Assembly (NCBI GenBank): GCA_020833225.1
Contig: JAJHQS010000001.1
Location: forward strand, 1 to 64,000
Length of the DNA stretch: 64,000 bases
Direction of reading: 5' to 3'
DNA from: Desulfurococcaceae archaeon
GTDB taxonomy: Archaea > Thermoproteota > Thermoprotei_A > Sulfolobales > Desulfurococcaceae
Shown here: positions 34,695-42,929 of the stretch, one piece after another
Layout of the letters: the number at the start of each line of letters is the position of its first letter
How positions within the stretch are numbered: position 1 is the stretch's first letter
Program-made: the position numbers and the translations under genes
The notes under the pieces: model-generated
The model's database searches: none
Seen by the model: only the letters and a program-made list of their open reading frames with translations
Told to the model about the DNA's origin: nothing

Positions 34695-35093
34695 TTGGAG
34701 ATTATAAATACGTATCTTTTATCAGTAGTTCTTGCCTCACTACTAGCAAACTTCGTTATCTCATTATATGCAATATTCTTTAAACCACATTATATTAAGA
34801 AGATAATTGCATTGACTATTTTTAGTGATACAGCAAATACATTTGCGATATTTATTGGCTATAGAAGGTGGATTAATCAAAATCCATCAAAAGTACCTGT
34901 ATTAACAGACTTAAATCCTAGAGCTGTAGAGGAATTCGCAAAGCTAGCTGTAGACCCGCTACCACAAGCTCTTGTATTAACAGCAATAGTCATAGGGTTA
35001 GCAGTCATACTCTTCCTCGTATTTCTCGGCTGGATTCTCTACTCTCACTATAAGACACTTGACATGAGAGAGATCAGGAGGCTTAGAGGGTGA
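34695..35093 (+). CDS. mbhG: Mrp-type antiporter subunit MnhC (MbhG, NuoK-like)
   Basis: This three-helix membrane subunit is homologous to NuoK. The first two helices are 'YLLSVVLASLLANFVISLYAIFF' and 'KKIIALTIFSDTANTFAIFIGY'. The loop 'DPLPQALVLTAIVIGLAV' before helix 3 is the MnhC/NuoK signature. AGGTGA 5 nt before TTG 34695 points to this start rather than GTG 34686. It overlaps or abuts mbhA. Confidence 0.87.
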   Translation: MEIINTYLLSVVLASLLANFVISLYAIFFKPHYIKKIIALTIFSDTANTFAIFIGYRRWINQNPSKVPVLTDLNPRAVEEFAKLAVDPLPQALVLTAIVIGLAVILFLVFLGWILYSHYKTLDMREIRRLRG

Positions 35094-35098
35094 GTTCT

Positions 35099-35605
35099 TT
35101 GAAGAGTATTTTACGTGTTTTTCTCATATTTCTTCTGGCTTTTGCAATATATACAATATATACTGGTAGTCTTACTGGTTATGATATTGTAACAGGAGTA
35201 TTAGTTTCTATAGTTGTTAGTGTGGTATTTTCAGGTATGATTATTAAAAATCCATTGAAACCATTAAATGCTATACGCTGGTTTTATTTAATCACATATG
35301 CTATACTATACTTTACATATTATGAGACAAAGGCTCATGTAGATGTTATCAAAAGAATATTACACCCGAAAACACCTGTTAACCCAGCAATTATAGAGAC
35401 CTATTATAATGCAAACTCAGATTACGCAATTACAACAATAGCTAACAGTATAACCAATACACCTGGAACAGTTGTAGTGGAGATCGATGAGACTAGGAAA
35501 GCTTTTTATATCCACTGGATTGATGCTAAAACATTAGACCCGCTAGAGGCTAAGAGGGAGATATTTGAGTCTTTTGAAAAGTTCGCGAGAAGAATATTTG
35601 ATTAA
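35099..35605 (+). CDS. mbhA: Mrp-type antiporter subunit MnhE (MbhA)
   Basis: This membrane subunit has two to three N-terminal helices and a soluble C-terminal domain. The MnhE signature is seen as 'PAIIETYYNANSDYAITTIANSITNTPGTVVVEI' followed by 'FYIHWID'. The start is either GTG 35090 or TTG 35099; GGTGA 5 nt before the TTG favours the latter. In Pyrococcus mbhA is the first gene of the operon, but here it lies between mbhG and mbhH. Confidence 0.86.
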   Translation: MKSILRVFLIFLLAFAIYTIYTGSLTGYDIVTGVLVSIVVSVVFSGMIIKNPLKPLNAIRWFYLITYAILYFTYYETKAHVDVIKRILHPKTPVNPAIIETYYNANSDYAITTIANSITNTPGTVVVEIDETRKAFYIHWIDAKTLDPLEAKREIFESFEKFARRIFD

Positions 35606-35617
35606 GAGGTGAATTTA

Positions 35618-37219
35618 ATGGAGCTGGACACGTTAGTCACGAATATGATTGGGCCACTAACACCTATCTTAGTCACGCTAGCTTTTATAACGCCACTTGT
35701 CTCTAAGTTGACTAAGAGTGAGAAAAAAGCACCTTTTATACTAGCGACTATTGGAGGTCTTTATGCAACTCTCACTACGACGACGGTACTATATTATGTA
35801 ATTCTAGAAGAAAAGCCATTAATTTATAAATATGGTGGATGGCCACCGCACTTTGGAATAGTCTATGAGATCGATTTATTTAACGCTCTTCTAGCAGCTC
35901 TAGTAGCGTGGTTAATGCTCTCAATAATCTTGTACTCAAATTGGTATAGTCGCTACTTAGATGAAGCTTCATGGTATTATACTCTACTACTAGGTCTTGA
36001 AACAGGCATTTTAGGGTGTCTTTACACGGGAGACGCCTTTAACTTATTTGTTATGCTAGAAGTTTTAAGTATATCAACATATGGACTTGTCACTTATCAT
36101 AGAAGTAGAGCTGAAGCTGTGGAGGCAGCAGCTAAATACGCGTTAATAGGGGCGGTAGCTACTACAATGTATTTTGTAGCGGTAGTTTTACTCTACTCTG
36201 GTTTTAGCACAGTTAACATGGCTTATTTAGCACTACTATCCTCGATGCTTGAGACTCCAAGTCTTAAATATCTCTCATTGATCGCGGTATCTCTTGCACT
36301 GTGGACATTTACATTTAAATCTGCTATTTTCCCTAATCACTTCTGGCTAGTTGATGCTAACCCAGAAGCCCCAACTCCTATATCAGCAGCTCTTTCGGGT
36401 TTAGTTGAAAGTGTTGGTATTTATGCAGTTATGAGATTTCTCTACACGATATTTGGAGAGAAAAGCGTTTTAGTAGAGTATCGCGAGGTAATTCTAATAG
36501 TTCTGCTCACACTCGGGGCAATTAGTGGAGTCGTGTGTGCATTAATGATGATGTATCAGCGTGATATTAAGAGACTTTTAGCTTATAGTGCTATTAGTCA
36601 TACTGGTATAATCTATATGGGGTTATCTGCTGGTTTTCTAATTAGCGAGGATGTAGTGAAAATTGCTATAACTGGTACACTAGTACATATAGTATCTCAT
36701 TGTATAGCTAAAGTAGTGCTCTTCATGGCTAGTGGTGTATTTATTGAAACTGCTGGTTCAAGAGACCTTGATGAAATAGGTGGTGTCGGCAAGATTTACC
36801 CATTAACATCAGCAGCGGTGATTATTAGTATTCTTAGCCTTGCAGGTCTCATACCATTTATAGGATTTTATTCTAAACTACTAATAGCACTTGGCTATAT
36901 TTCTGCTGGTTTTGTACTAGTACCAGTACTTATAATCATAATAACAGCTCTATCGATACCAGGTTACATGAAAATAATATCGTCCGTGATCTTTAATGTC
37001 CCTAGAAAAACCTATGAGAAGCTTAGTAGAAGTTCATGGATAGAAGTAATGTTATTACTAATGGCAATGTCTCTTCTAGTACTCGGCGTAATATTCTGGT
37101 ATCTCATGCCTATATTTGAGAAAACAACTTTAAGTCTAATTAAGGGCGTAGATATTTATGTGCAGGTGGCATGTGAGAAAATACCGGGTGAGCTTTGGAG
37201 ATGGTTACCCTTAAAGTAG
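35618..37219 (+). CDS. mbhH: Mrp-type antiporter subunit MnhD (MbhH, NuoL/M/N-like)
   Basis: This is the large proton- or sodium-pumping subunit, with about fourteen membrane helices. The proton-conducting family core is present: 'GLETGILGCLYTGDAFNLFVMLEVLSISTYGLV', 'WTFTFKSAIFPNHFWLVDANPEAPTPISAALSGLVESVGIYAVMR' and 'RDIKRLLAYSAISHTGIIYMG'. A glutamate lies in helix 5 and lysines in helices 7-8. Length is about 533 aa. ATG 35618, 6 nt after GAGGTGA, is preferred over the track's GTG 35609. The end overlaps mbhI. Confidence 0.92.
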   Translation: MELDTLVTNMIGPLTPILVTLAFITPLVSKLTKSEKKAPFILATIGGLYATLTTTTVLYYVILEEKPLIYKYGGWPPHFGIVYEIDLFNALLAALVAWLMLSIILYSNWYSRYLDEASWYYTLLLGLETGILGCLYTGDAFNLFVMLEVLSISTYGLVTYHRSRAEAVEAAAKYALIGAVATTMYFVAVVLLYSGFSTVNMAYLALLSSMLETPSLKYLSLIAVSLALWTFTFKSAIFPNHFWLVDANPEAPTPISAALSGLVESVGIYAVMRFLYTIFGEKSVLVEYREVILIVLLTLGAISGVVCALMMMYQRDIKRLLAYSAISHTGIIYMGLSAGFLISEDVVKIAITGTLVHIVSHCIAKVVLFMASGVFIETAGSRDLDEIGGVGKIYPLTSAAVIISILSLAGLIPFIGFYSKLLIALGYISAGFVLVPVLIIIITALSIPGYMKIISSVIFNVPRKTYEKLSRSSWIEVMLLLMAMSLLVLGVIFWYLMPIFEKTTLSLIKGVDIYVQVACEKIPGELWRWLPLK

Positions 37220-37557
37220 ACCCTTACATGGCGGTTGCCATTTCAATTGGAGCAGTAGCTCTCTTACTAGCAATTACACTACTGCTCTACTATATGTTAA
37301 AATCACGCATTACTCGTATTTCAGACGTATACTTATCAGGTGAGCCTGAGAGCGTAGTGTCCTCAATATCTCCAAGCATAGCTTCACTGTACTGGGGATT
37401 TATAAGGAGATTTGCGAGATCGATCTTTAATATACTTGTCACAAAAGTTCACACAGGGAGCCTACATGACTGGTACAAGTTTATATCATCATGGTATGGA
37501 ATACTCCTTCTAATCTCTATAGTAGTTTTTACGACATTGATGCTTATAGGGTGGTAG
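37195..37557 (+). CDS. mbhI: Hydrogenase membrane subunit MbhI
   Basis: This is a small protein with a helix at each end ('VAISIGAVALLLAITLLLYYML' and 'YGILLLISIVVFTTLMLIGW') and an amphipathic middle ('LYWGFIRRFARSIFNIL'). It matches the size (about 120 aa) and position of Pyrococcus MbhI, which links the antiporter module to the hydrogenase module. It starts at TTG 37195 or ATG 37201 inside mbhH. The call leans on context as much as on motif. Confidence 0.72.
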   Translation: MEMVTLKVDPYMAVAISIGAVALLLAITLLLYYMLKSRITRISDVYLSGEPESVVSSISPSIASLYWGFIRRFARSIFNILVTKVHTGSLHDWYKFISSWYGILLLISIVVFTTLMLIGW

Positions 37558-37559
37558 AT

Positions 37560-38546
37560 GTGACCATTGATCAAACCATGTTACTAATACTTTCAACTAT
37601 AATATTCCCAGGATTATTTTTTATAATATCACTTGCACTCTTCACACAGTACATGGTAAGAAAGATTAGTGCTAGGTATCAGAATAGAATGGGTCCAAGC
37701 TATGTTGGGGCTTTTGGTGTTCTTCAGCCATTTTATGATTTCTGGAAACTTCTCCGCGTCAAGGAAACCGTTAAAACAAGGTTTAGCATGGTTAAGACAG
37801 CAGAGCTGTTCTTTTTAATGGGTTTAACATTCTCTATTGGTGCACTCGTGTTCCTACCTCTTAGCCCATTTAGGGTGTGCTCTGAGTTTGATGTATTAAT
37901 ATTTTTCTATATGGCAAGTGTTATACCATTTATATCAACGGTCATGGCTTCAATGGCAATGCCGGGTCCATATACAAGCATAGGTATTTCAAGGATGTTA
38001 AGTATTGCCACGATAGCTGAGCCAGCATTTTTTGCAAGCATTATTATCCCAGTCTATTTAACGACTAGGGGAGGTGATGTGTTATTTATGAGTTTAAGCG
38101 GCTATGTGAATGTTCCAAGAACATGGTTAAACCCTCTCTACGTCGTGATAATGCTTCTCTGCTTTATAGCTTATATTGTAAGTTTACAAGCTAAAGTTAT
38201 GTATCAACCATTCAATATTCCTGAAGCAGAACAGGAGATAATTGCAGGATTTGAAACAGAATTCTCAGGTCCACTTCTAGCTTTATTTAGACTTTTACAT
38301 GACGTTGAACTAGCCATATCACTACTCCTCGGTGTATACATATTTCTTGGTGGCCCACTACCATTTAGACACCTCTCTATAGGGGGAGTATTATTGCTTA
38401 TAGTGAAATACGTAGTACTCGTAATTGTAATTACGCTCGTGAAGAATGTAATGGGGCGTTATAGAATAGATCAAGCACTAATACAATTATTTAAATACAG
38501 TTTAATTCCAGCAATTATATCATCTATACTTGTTTCTATAGTTTAA
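37560..38546 (+). CDS. mbhM: Hydrogenase membrane anchor MbhM (NuoH-like)
   Basis: This subunit anchors the hydrogenase in the membrane and couples electron transfer to ion flow. It has about eight helices and the NuoH signatures 'RYQNRMGPSYVGAFGVLQPFYDFWKLL' and 'QAKVMYQPFNIPEAEQEIIAGFETEFSGPLLALFRLLHDVEL', the latter with the acidic cluster. The track begins 23 codons too early; GTG 37560, just after mbhI, fits the family N-terminus. It closes the moa-hypF-mbh run. Confidence 0.9.
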   Translation: MTIDQTMLLILSTIIFPGLFFIISLALFTQYMVRKISARYQNRMGPSYVGAFGVLQPFYDFWKLLRVKETVKTRFSMVKTAELFFLMGLTFSIGALVFLPLSPFRVCSEFDVLIFFYMASVIPFISTVMASMAMPGPYTSIGISRMLSIATIAEPAFFASIIIPVYLTTRGGDVLFMSLSGYVNVPRTWLNPLYVVIMLLCFIAYIVSLQAKVMYQPFNIPEAEQEIIAGFETEFSGPLLALFRLLHDVELAISLLLGVYIFLGGPLPFRHLSIGGVLLLIVKYVVLVIVITLVKNVMGRYRIDQALIQLFKYSLIPAIISSILVSIV

Positions 38547-38822
38547 AAGAGGAATCTCTGAATAAATTCTATTAGATTTCCTGGGAGGATTACTTACAAA
38601 TAGCCTTAATTAAATATCATGCTCTTATCTAAGATTTCATACCTTACTATGAGGGCCTTTAAGACTTCACCTAACTAAATCTTATATCGCCTCGGATCGA
38701 GTAGAGTTAATTTCTTGTTGTTAAATTATCCCTTAGCTGAATAAATTTAATCCGGGCTTCTTGTCATTAGATTTTTGAATGTTAGTTTTAAATGTTCTTG
38801 TCTGATTCATGAATTATAGCTC
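38547..38822. other. Intergenic region after the hydrogenase cluster
   Basis: About 275 bp lie between the convergent ends of mbhM and the pilin-like gene. I see no coding frame, tRNA or clear C/D box element. AT-rich runs could act as terminators for both transcripts, but no hairpin stands out. Confidence 0.4.
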
Positions 38823-40064
38823 TTAAGTTTGAATATAGATTTCAATATAGCCAGTCATACTAGATACTTTTAATAATTCTAGGCCTACGAGTATGACAGC
38901 TGATGTAATACCAACTTCGTGTGGAGATATTGTCACAGTGTATGTTTTACTCCAGAATGATAAACTATTAGTACTTATATAAGATGATTCGAGTGGTATT
39001 CTCTTAAGCCATGGTTTAAATGTATCTGAGGATCCTCTTCCAAGTGAGACAGGTGTTAGTGGTGATGTAGTAGCATCGTAAATATAGACGACTGGGATGA
39101 AGTCTAGTGTTAATGGGTATTGTGTTGAACCCAAGTAATAGTATCCTCTAACTTTTATCGTGACATTGAATTGAATAGGCGTATTACCTGTGTATTTTAG
39201 GAGCCTGTAGACCTGGAAGTAGTTATAAGTCCATGTTAAATCTGTCCCAATGATTAGTAGACTTGAGTTTTGCACGAAGTAGAAGTTTTCTCCTATAATT
39301 GGTCTTGGGGGATATGGGTTTGTTGTATATTTACCATATAGCCCATAGGTTAACCAGTGAAATCTACTAGACATATTACAATTACAAACCATATCCCAAT
39401 ATGGTCCACCATAAGCATCAAACCTAACTCTACTACAATCGATAGGTCCTACTAAATATAAGAATTCTTTAAATCCTGGTTGATTGTAAATATCCATGTT
39501 GATATTTCCGACATGTAACTTATATCCATAGCTTAATATCGGGATAAGCTCCGAGTTGTATGTAGAATTACTATTACTACTAGACAAGTACTCTATTAAC
39601 TCTGAATCTATATAACCTTTACTTCTCAAATAGTCTGGTGCTGTGGCTAATCCGGGGTCATCACGTGGATTATAGTAGTAAATGACACCGTCATTAGATA
39701 CTAGTAAAATGTGAAATGGTGTATTTATGATTGGAATTTCTACGGAGTAAGAGTTATTCACGAGAATATCTAAGTACTTGTAATGTAAGAGATTTCCTCC
39801 AAGATCTCTTAATATAATCTCCCTAACATAAACTGGTATACGCGGATATATAGTGAGCAATAGCACACTCTCATTAACATATCTTAGTGTTAAAATAGGT
39901 GGGTAAAGTATATACTGAAACCTAGTACTAGCGGTACTTATGTCCTCCTTAAGATATAGTATTGAATGTTTACTCCAAATAAAGAGTCCTAATACTGCTC
40001 CAGTTATTAGAATTAATGCTAAATACGCTCCTACTATAGACTCTATACCCTTCACTGTAAACAC
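38823..40064 (-). CDS. Type IV pilin-like secreted surface protein
   Basis: The N-terminus MFTVKG|IESIVGAYLALILITGAVLGLFIW has the form of an archaeal class III signal peptide: a short basic leader ending in Lys-Gly, then a hydrophobic helix (7-30). A PibD-type peptidase could therefore cleave after G6. The remaining 380 residues are extracellular and beta-rich, with many Tyr, Ser and Thr and several N-glycosylation sequons (for example NES, NNS, NST, NMS, NVT). Two close cysteines ('DMVCNCNMSS') could form a disulfide or bind a ligand. Much longer than a major pilin, it may be a minor pilin, adhesin or bindosome-like component. No secretion ATPase is nearby. Function unknown. Confidence 0.6.
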   Translation of the reverse strand: MFTVKGIESIVGAYLALILITGAVLGLFIWSKHSILYLKEDISTASTRFQYILYPPILTLRYVNESVLLLTIYPRIPVYVREIILRDLGGNLLHYKYLDILVNNSYSVEIPIINTPFHILLVSNDGVIYYYNPRDDPGLATAPDYLRSKGYIDSELIEYLSSSNSNSTYNSELIPILSYGYKLHVGNINMDIYNQPGFKEFLYLVGPIDCSRVRFDAYGGPYWDMVCNCNMSSRFHWLTYGLYGKYTTNPYPPRPIIGENFYFVQNSSLLIIGTDLTWTYNYFQVYRLLKYTGNTPIQFNVTIKVRGYYYLGSTQYPLTLDFIPVVYIYDATTSPLTPVSLGRGSSDTFKPWLKRIPLESSYISTNSLSFWSKTYTVTISPHEVGITSAVILVGLELLKVSSMTGYIEIYIQT

Positions 40065-40168
40065 CTATTTATCATAGAGTACTTTTAGAGGAGGGCACAG
40101 TGAAACTAACTCTTCTTATAGAGAATATTACTTAACTGTGGTAAAACTCTATGAGAATTAGGTCTTTA

Positions 40169-41303
40169 CTACTCAAAATAACTCATTTTGGTTTTAAGTA
40201 TACCCGCTAAGCCGTTAAATGTCTTATAGAACCATTCAGCTTCGGGCACAGATTTACTTATAGTTACAGCTTTAACACCGTATTGTGAAGCTTTTTCAAG
40301 CCACTCTAGTAGGTCATCTCTATTTTCTCCAAGGAGTAATACTTTTAGTAGGCCTCTCTCAAGAGTTAATTTTACTTCTTCTTCACCATATACGGCCAGA
40401 CCATTATCTTTAGCTATGTGATATTTGAACTCTTCTAAATACTTAAGTGACTCGGCGAACTCTTGTTCTTGTAGGAGATCTCCTGCTTTAAGTATGAGTT
40501 CTCTTAAGCCGGCTTCGCCTTGATATGATACGTCTATAAGCTCTGGGGCGATAATCTGCTTTAGTCTATAGTCAATGTAATCTCCTTGTATAAAATCATG
40601 TTTAGCGTAAGCTGGTCCGCCAATAATTATAGTTTTTAATTTACCTTGTTCAAGTAGTGGTAAAAACACTTTATTTACGTGTTCACCAACTCTCTTGTAA
40701 AATTCCTCAGCTAATTGCTCAATTATCCTATCAAATCTCCTCTGACTTTGCCCACCTTTGTGATGTTTACTTGGTACATAACCTTCGATTTCCTCTACAA
40801 CTTCAAGTCTATTTCCCTTGAGTAACCCAATAGTGGCGTAATCTCTCTCAATTATTAATAATCCAATGATGTTAGACTCCGACACCATTTCCTCTAAAAA
40901 CTCTACGTGAAAGTGCTTGTCTGTTCTGTAGAAGAATAGTGGCACTTTCTCGGGAGGTATGAACATAACTACAACGTTATCACCTGTATCTGGGTTTAAG
41001 CCAGCAAATAATACAAGCCCGTTCTCAGGGATCTTAGGGACTTTGCTCAACCTATCATAAGCAACATTTAAAGCCCACTCTACAGAGTTCCTGGTTTTCT
41101 TTAATTTAATGTTCTCAGCTACAGAGATCTCTTGTCTAAGCAATGCCAGCACATCACTTACAGGTCTACCAGGTGGAATATAGAGGCTTAGTAATATTGT
41201 TGCATGTGCTCTCCACATAGACAACTCTTTTATAATCTCGCGGAGTCTTTGCTTATCAACTCTTAACTTCTCTAATTGCTCTTCACTATAACTAAAAACT
41301 CAT
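40169..41303 (-). CDS. prf1: Peptide chain release factor aRF1, apparent +1 frameshift at the 5' end
   Basis: aRF1 recognises all three stop codons and releases the peptide. The GGQ motif is intact ('KHHKGGQSQRRFDR'). The stop-codon motif reads NIKL rather than NIKS ('SVAENIKLKKTR'). The ORF track begins at TTG 41224 ('MSMWRAHATILLSLYIPPG'), but the same frame is open for 25 more codons upstream and encodes the first helix ('SEEQLEKLRVDKQRLREIIKEL') with no ATG, GTG or TTG. An ATG at 41303, after GTGGTT, is one frame off and reads ATG AGT TTT TAG. A +1 shift on TTTT joins it to the main frame, giving 377 residues with GGQ at 183-185, the position it has in human eRF1. Either a homopolymer indel or a programmed shift. 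A TATA-like element lies near 41328-41338. Confidence 0.85.
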
Positions 41304-41394
41304 AACCACTCAACCCTCTATATTCAGGTATATTTTACAGCCAAGTTTTTAGAGGTAAGGATAAAACCCCTTTTAAATTTTTCCTCTTGAGTCT

Positions 41395-42612
41395 TTATTG
41401 TGAAAACTGCGCCTCCATCTTGATCAAGTTCTTCACTTGTCTAATAACATCTAATAGTTGACTGGGTGTAGTTTCATAGCAATAAACTTCACTACATCCT
41501 AGGTTTTTAAGTATATTCTTCAACTCAGTGGTCTTACCGCTCCACCCATATGTACCTATAATAATAGTCTTCTTACATCCTACCTTGTGAACTAATAGTT
41601 TAATAGTGTATTCAACGAGTGGAAATGTTTTGTTCTCATATGTTGATACACCTACAATGAGTATACTTGCATCTATTGCGTCGCCAATGATCTCGCTAAT
41701 TAAAGGCCTTTTATTCCACGTAAAGGCGTAAGTCGATATATTATAGCCAGTGTCTTTAAGGCTTTCTACTAGTTTATTTATTAGTTTCTCAATAAACCCA
41801 TACATAGAGTTGTATATAACTAGTATTTTAAAATCTTTAAGATCAGTACCCTTAGCCCACTTCTCGTAGAGTTTAGCCATGTAGAGAGTTTCGTCTCTTT
41901 CAAGTATGAGTCCATGTGCTGGTGCAATATATTCTGATCTCTCTACTAACTCAAGTAGTTTATTGAGAGATTTTAACACAAAATCTCTATAGTGTCCTAC
42001 AACATTTGCAAAATATTTGCGTGCTAATTTGAAATAACGAGATCTCTCTTCACTATTGAGGACACTTAATAATTTCTCTCTGTACGCTCCATAAGAGCCA
42101 AAGACATCACATGTGAAAAATACTTTATCGTTATGTAGGTAGCTAACTATAGTCTCAGGCCAGTGGAGCCATGGTGTGTAATAGAAGCTAAAATGTAAAT
42201 TACTTAGTTTTAATTCTTCTTTATCTCTCACGGGTTTAAAGTTGACTCTAATACCATATTGTGATTCAATTAGTTTGGCTGATAATGGATGTCCCACCAC
42301 GATGATATCTGGCTTAGCTTTAATTAGCTCAACAAGTGAGCCACTGTGATCTGGCTCTAAGTGGTGAGTTATAATGTGAGTTAACCTGTCTAAAGCACCA
42401 ATCTTGTCAAGAAGTTCTACAAGCTTATCGCCATACCCAATTTTCCAGGTATCAACTAGGACAACGCTATCATAGCTCTTTACAATGTAAGAATTATACG
42501 CAATACCTTCAGGGATCTCCCACAATGCTTCAAAATACTTTGTCTCATAATCTAGTAGTCTTAAAACTTCAACATTCTCTGTGAGTTGATAGTGCACATA
42601 GTTCTCAATCAA
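41395..42612 (-). CDS. Flavodiiron protein (FprA, A-type flavoprotein)
   Basis: Flavodiiron proteins reduce O2 to water, or NO to N2O, and protect anaerobes in the cytoplasm. The N-terminal metallo-beta-lactamase-like domain has the diiron ligands 'THHLEPDHSGS' (H-x-E-x-D-H), 'FTCDVFGSYG' and 'APAHGLIL'. The C-terminal flavodoxin-like domain begins at 'ILVIYNSMYGFIEKLINKLV' and continues with 'GVSTYENKTFPLVEYTIKLL' and 'GTYGWSGKTTELKN'. TTG 42612, 6 nt after GAGGTG, is preferred to the track start at 42630. Electrons probably come from ferredoxin or rubredoxin. It is monocistronic. Confidence 0.9.
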   Translation of the reverse strand: MIENYVHYQLTENVEVLRLLDYETKYFEALWEIPEGIAYNSYIVKSYDSVVLVDTWKIGYGDKLVELLDKIGALDRLTHIITHHLEPDHSGSLVELIKAKPDIIVVGHPLSAKLIESQYGIRVNFKPVRDKEELKLSNLHFSFYYTPWLHWPETIVSYLHNDKVFFTCDVFGSYGAYREKLLSVLNSEERSRYFKLARKYFANVVGHYRDFVLKSLNKLLELVERSEYIAPAHGLILERDETLYMAKLYEKWAKGTDLKDFKILVIYNSMYGFIEKLINKLVESLKDTGYNISTYAFTWNKRPLISEIIGDAIDASILIVGVSTYENKTFPLVEYTIKLLVHKVGCKKTIIIGTYGWSGKTTELKNILKNLGCSEVYCYETTPSQLLDVIRQVKNLIKMEAQFSQ

Positions 42613-42828
42613 AAAATACACCTCTTCCAAACGTTGAGTATAAACACAAGTTAAAAACTTTATTGCCTCTTCTTCACAGGACTAAGAAATCTAATATTTT
42701 TAGCTCAAGGCGTTACAAGTGTTCATATATTACTTAGTAATTATTTCTCTGTGTAAATCTTAAAATACATTTTAAGGTAAATGACACCTCTGTTCAATCC
42801 TATGCAATTAAAATACTTAAAGGAGGCG

Positions 42829-42903
42829 CGGGCCCGCCGGGATTTGAACCCGGGACCTCCGGCTCCGAAGGCCGGCGCCCTATCCTAGCTAGGCGACGGG
42901 CCC
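42829..42903 (-). tRNA. tRNA-Arg (anticodon TCG)
   Basis: The minus strand folds into a complete cloverleaf: acceptor GGGCCCG/CGGGCCC, D arm GCCT-AGCTAGGATA-GGGC, anticodon stem CCGGC/GCCGG around the loop CTTCGGA, and T arm CCGGG-TTCAAAT-CCCGG. The loop gives anticodon TCG, which reads CGA arginine codons. The discriminator is G and the 3' CCA is not encoded. There is no intron. It lies 26 bp after the proteasome gene psmB on the same strand; an AAAATAAG element in that gene's 3' end could be its promoter. Confidence 0.96.
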
Positions 42904-42929
42904 TTGAACCTAATTTTCACTGGGGTTTC

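Noticed and set aside
42829-42903. Intron in the tRNA gene
   Set aside because: The cloverleaf is complete and continuous; no extra bases are present after position 37.
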